Origin: a virus
Virus record (IMG/VR): IMGVR_UViG_3300042507_005027
Coordinates: 1-50,091 of that record
Reading direction: 5' to 3' (one strand)
DNA length: 50,091 nt
The notes under the pieces were generated by a model, which was not told the origin of the DNA, ran no database searches, and saw only the letters and a program-made list of their open reading frames with translations. The number at the start of each line of letters is the position of its first letter. Within the stretch, counting starts at the first letter, position 1. Both the position numbers and the translations under genes were made by a program. Shown one piece after another: positions 47,982 to 50,091 of this stretch.

Positions 47982-50091
47982 ATGAAACTAAAATCACGTA
48001 ATGGATCTTGGATCCTTGTATTGCTATTCCTGATAGCTTGGATTTCCCCAATAACAGCAAGGGCTACTAGCACTCATGTCTCTGTGCCAAATGCTGGCTT
48101 TGAAGACGGCACACTAACTGGCTGGGACAGAGGTTCACAGACTGGAACACTTGGTTCGTCAATAGACGGCAACGGAACTGGCGTAACTGTCTTTAGTGGT
48201 TCTAGATTATTTAGTCACGGCGCACGTAATGCGATGGGTAATCCTTCAAGTCCGTACTATGCACCAGCAGTTGCTGCAGGCACTTGGACTTTTTCACCAA
48301 AGAACGCAACATACGCAGCACTGCTTCAACCAAAGGGAGAGCAGACATTTACTCAAGCTGCTGTAGCACTTGGACTCTCTGGAAACCAAACATCACAGGT
48401 AACAAGCATGCTATCATCACAAGCACAGGCATCAGGATTTGGTGGAGGCAATCCTACCGATGCTGCGTGGATTACTCGTGAAGTAGAGCTCACTGCTGGT
48501 ATTACTTATACAATGGCTTGGAACTACATGGCTACTGATTATGTTCCGTTCAATGATGGCTCAATAACTTCGCTTGTTCCTGTCACAGTTGCATCGACTC
48601 CAATAATAACAGTCAACAACTTCGAGCAGTCGTATGCTCTTCTTGGTTTCTCTAACCCGGGAACTGGCGACTACTCAACTAACTCGTACGGCTCAACTGG
48701 TTGGCAAATGTCAACATACGAAGTCTCAGTTACCGGAACTTATAAGCTTGGCTTCACAGTATTTAACCTCGATGATACTGCACTTTCACCAGTCTTAATG
48801 GTTGACAGTGAACTTGGCACAACACTCTCGTGCGATCAGGTTGGTGGCTCATGTGAAACATTTGGTGGCGTTGAGCCCAATAATGAGACAGCTCCAACTC
48901 TTCCTCCGACTACAACAACAGAGCCAGCACCAACGACAACCACAACAACCCTTCCTCCAGCAACATCTCTTGAAGTAACAAGCCTTGATGACAATACTTC
49001 CGCTGGAACATTACGTTGGGCAATCACACAAGCAAACGCTCAGAGCGGTGGTATCTACGACAGCATCACATTTGCTGATGGTCTTGTGGGAACAGTTACT
49101 CTTACTTCAGATCTTCCAGCAATTACACAAAGCGTGTCAATCACTGGTAATGGCATGGCTAGCACAATTATCGATGGCGATAATCTTTATCGTGCTATAT
49201 ATAACAATGGCCAAAGAACCATCACTATCAGCGATATGACATTAAAGCAGGGGAAGAATACCACAGGCGGAATTGTCTGGACAAACCAAGGGGCACTTAC
49301 AGTTACTAATGTCAAGTTCACAGCCTCACAAGGTTACGCATGGTATCAACAAAATGGCACGGTTACATCATTTAACAACTGCCAGTTTACTTATCTTAGC
49401 GGTGGCATAAGTTCCGACCACGGTTCAACTCCAAGTGCAAAGAGTCTCAACGACGCTGACTACACAAACAGAGTGTACATTAATAATTCATTGTTTACAA
49501 ATAACGGAACAGCAGTTGGCACTGAACGATTTGTAAAAGTAAACAACTCCACATTTAATAATAACGGAGTTGCACTTCAACTTCAGGGTCTTAACCGCCA
49601 GCAAGTATTAAATTCCACATTTACTGACAACTCATCTGCAGTCTATATGTTCTCATGGATGCCGACTCAATGGGCCTATGGTGCTGACAACCAGTTAGTG
49701 GAAGGCAATACATTTACTCGCAACACATCTGCAATCAACTTTAATAACTACTTTAATAATGGATCCAAAACGTATAACGATACTGGCGCTAACTCTTGGT
49801 CAACAGCACGTAACAATACGTTTGATGATAATATTACAGATATTGTTGGTGGGTTTGGAATCGTTGATGATTCAAATACAGTTGTAACTACAACAACTAC
49901 AACAACTACTACCACGACGACTACGACCACGTCTACTACCACTACTACGACTATCGTTCCGACTACAACTACCTCTGAACCAGAACCACAGCCAGAAATA
50001 ACCACCACCACAGTATCTCCTCCTACTACTAATATTCTTGAAAAAATATTTGAACCAGTAGATACTCCAGAAGTTGATCCAACTCCAGTTA
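47982..50091 (+). CDS. Secreted beta-helix surface protein with Thr-rich linkers, 3' end missing
   Basis: Open from the ATG at 47982 (GGAGGGG upstream) to the window edge, 703 codons. A Sec signal peptide is clear: basic KLKSRNG, hydrophobic WILVLLFLIAWISPITA, cleavage near ARA-TS. Residues 20-290 form a beta-sandwich domain (NAGFEDGTLTGWD). A Thr/Pro linker (about residues 305-325) is followed by a right-handed beta-helix like CSLREA-type surface proteins (SLDDNTSAGTLRWAITQANA, then TFADGLVGTVTLTSDLP-type turns). A second long Thr-rich linker begins near residue 635. Base composition is much GC-richer than the rest of the window. The style matches secreted proteins of Acidimicrobiia-like Actinobacteria, suggesting acquisition from a host. 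Confidence 0.8.
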   Translation, partial: MKLKSRNGSWILVLLFLIAWISPITARATSTHVSVPNAGFEDGTLTGWDRGSQTGTLGSSIDGNGTGVTVFSGSRLFSHGARNAMGNPSSPYYAPAVAAGTWTFSPKNATYAALLQPKGEQTFTQAAVALGLSGNQTSQVTSMLSSQAQASGFGGGNPTDAAWITREVELTAGITYTMAWNYMATDYVPFNDGSITSLVPVTVASTPIITVNNFEQSYALLGFSNPGTGDYSTNSYGSTGWQMSTYEVSVTGTYKLGFTVFNLDDTALSPVLMVDSELGTTLSCDQVGGSCETFGGVEPNNETAPTLPPTTTTEPAPTTTTTTLPPATSLEVTSLDDNTSAGTLRWAITQANAQSGGIYDSITFADGLVGTVTLTSDLPAITQSVSITGNGMASTIIDGDNLYRAIYNNGQRTITISDMTLKQGKNTTGGIVWTNQGALTVTNVKFTASQGYAWYQQNGTVTSFNNCQFTYLSGGISSDHGSTPSAKSLNDADYTNRVYINNSLFTNNGTAVGTERFVKVNNSTFNNNGVALQLQGLNRQQVLNSTFTDNSSAVYMFSWMPTQWAYGADNQLVEGNTFTRNTSAINFNNYFNNGSKTYNDTGANSWSTARNNTFDDNITDIVGGFGIVDDSNTVVTTTTTTTTTTTTTTTSTTTTTTIVPTTTTSEPEPQPEITTTTVSPPTTNILEKIFEPVDTPEVDPTPV

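Noticed and set aside
49885-50000. Long minus-strand Val-rich frame opposite the repeats
   Set aside because: It is the reverse of the Thr-codon (ACN) repeats of the secreted protein; low complexity and no start signals.
1-50091. tRNA genes, CRISPR arrays or insertion sequences
   Set aside because: None seen by eye on either strand; a covariance-model search would be decisive, especially for an unusual tRNA able to read CGG or CGGN.

Overview
The window is a stretch of an AT-rich tailed-phage genome (Caudoviricetes-like). Nearly all genes lie on the + strand, packed with ATGA/TAATG overlaps, and they comprise phage structural, replication, nucleotide-metabolism and lysis genes. An actinobacterial host, perhaps a low-GC aquatic lineage, is my inference. 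It rests on a cobalamin-dependent RNR plus ThyX, a small holin-like protein of a type common in actinophages, several candidate leaderless starts (TANNNT about 7 nt before ATG), and a secreted Thr-rich protein of actinobacterial style at the right end. No tRNA, CRISPR array or insertion sequence was seen.

Layout. 1-17155: tail/baseplate/fibre proteins (partial 635 aa, then 2050, 891, 829, 737, 145 and 421 aa), one with a peptidoglycan-binding domain. 17156-18180: a strongly expressed-looking 208 aa protein with internal repeats, a membrane protein and a terminator. 18225-29172: monomeric class II ribonucleotide reductase, ThyX, dCMP deaminase, glycosyltransferases, nuclease and glycosylase, and DnaB-type helicase. 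29174-41115: two RecB/Cas4-like proteins (one apparently catalytically dead), HD hydrolase, AEP-type primase, DNA polymerase III alpha, a lone minus-strand gene, a PD-(D/E)XK nuclease, a sigma factor, RNase H and a dNMP kinase. 41194-44308: a dense run of very small Lys/Ala-rich basic proteins with a holin embedded. 44437-47156: membrane protein, two glycosyltransferases and two methyltransferase-like proteins. 47198-47845: M15 endolysin and a membrane peptide. 47846-50091: an attenuator-like leader, then a signal-peptide-bearing beta-helix protein that runs off the window.

Most striking result. The codon CGG is almost absent. Reading every gene by eye I found only six in-frame CGG codons in roughly 15,000 codons. 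Five of the six (8424, 38130, 38266, 42504, 47234) sit exactly where the reading frame must shift by +1 to give a sensible product: a baseplate protein, a sigma factor (two sites in series), a holin and the endolysin. All four in-frame CGGA quadruplets shift; of two in-frame CGGU, one shifts and one (24719) is read normally as Arg. Many out-of-frame CGGA tetramers lie in intact genes, so the effect follows the reading frame and not the DNA motif. This points to CGG-programmed +1 frameshifting (a hungry or unassigned CGG with the overlapping GGN read as Gly, or CGGN read as a four-base codon). The affected genes include the phage's sigma factor, holin and endolysin.
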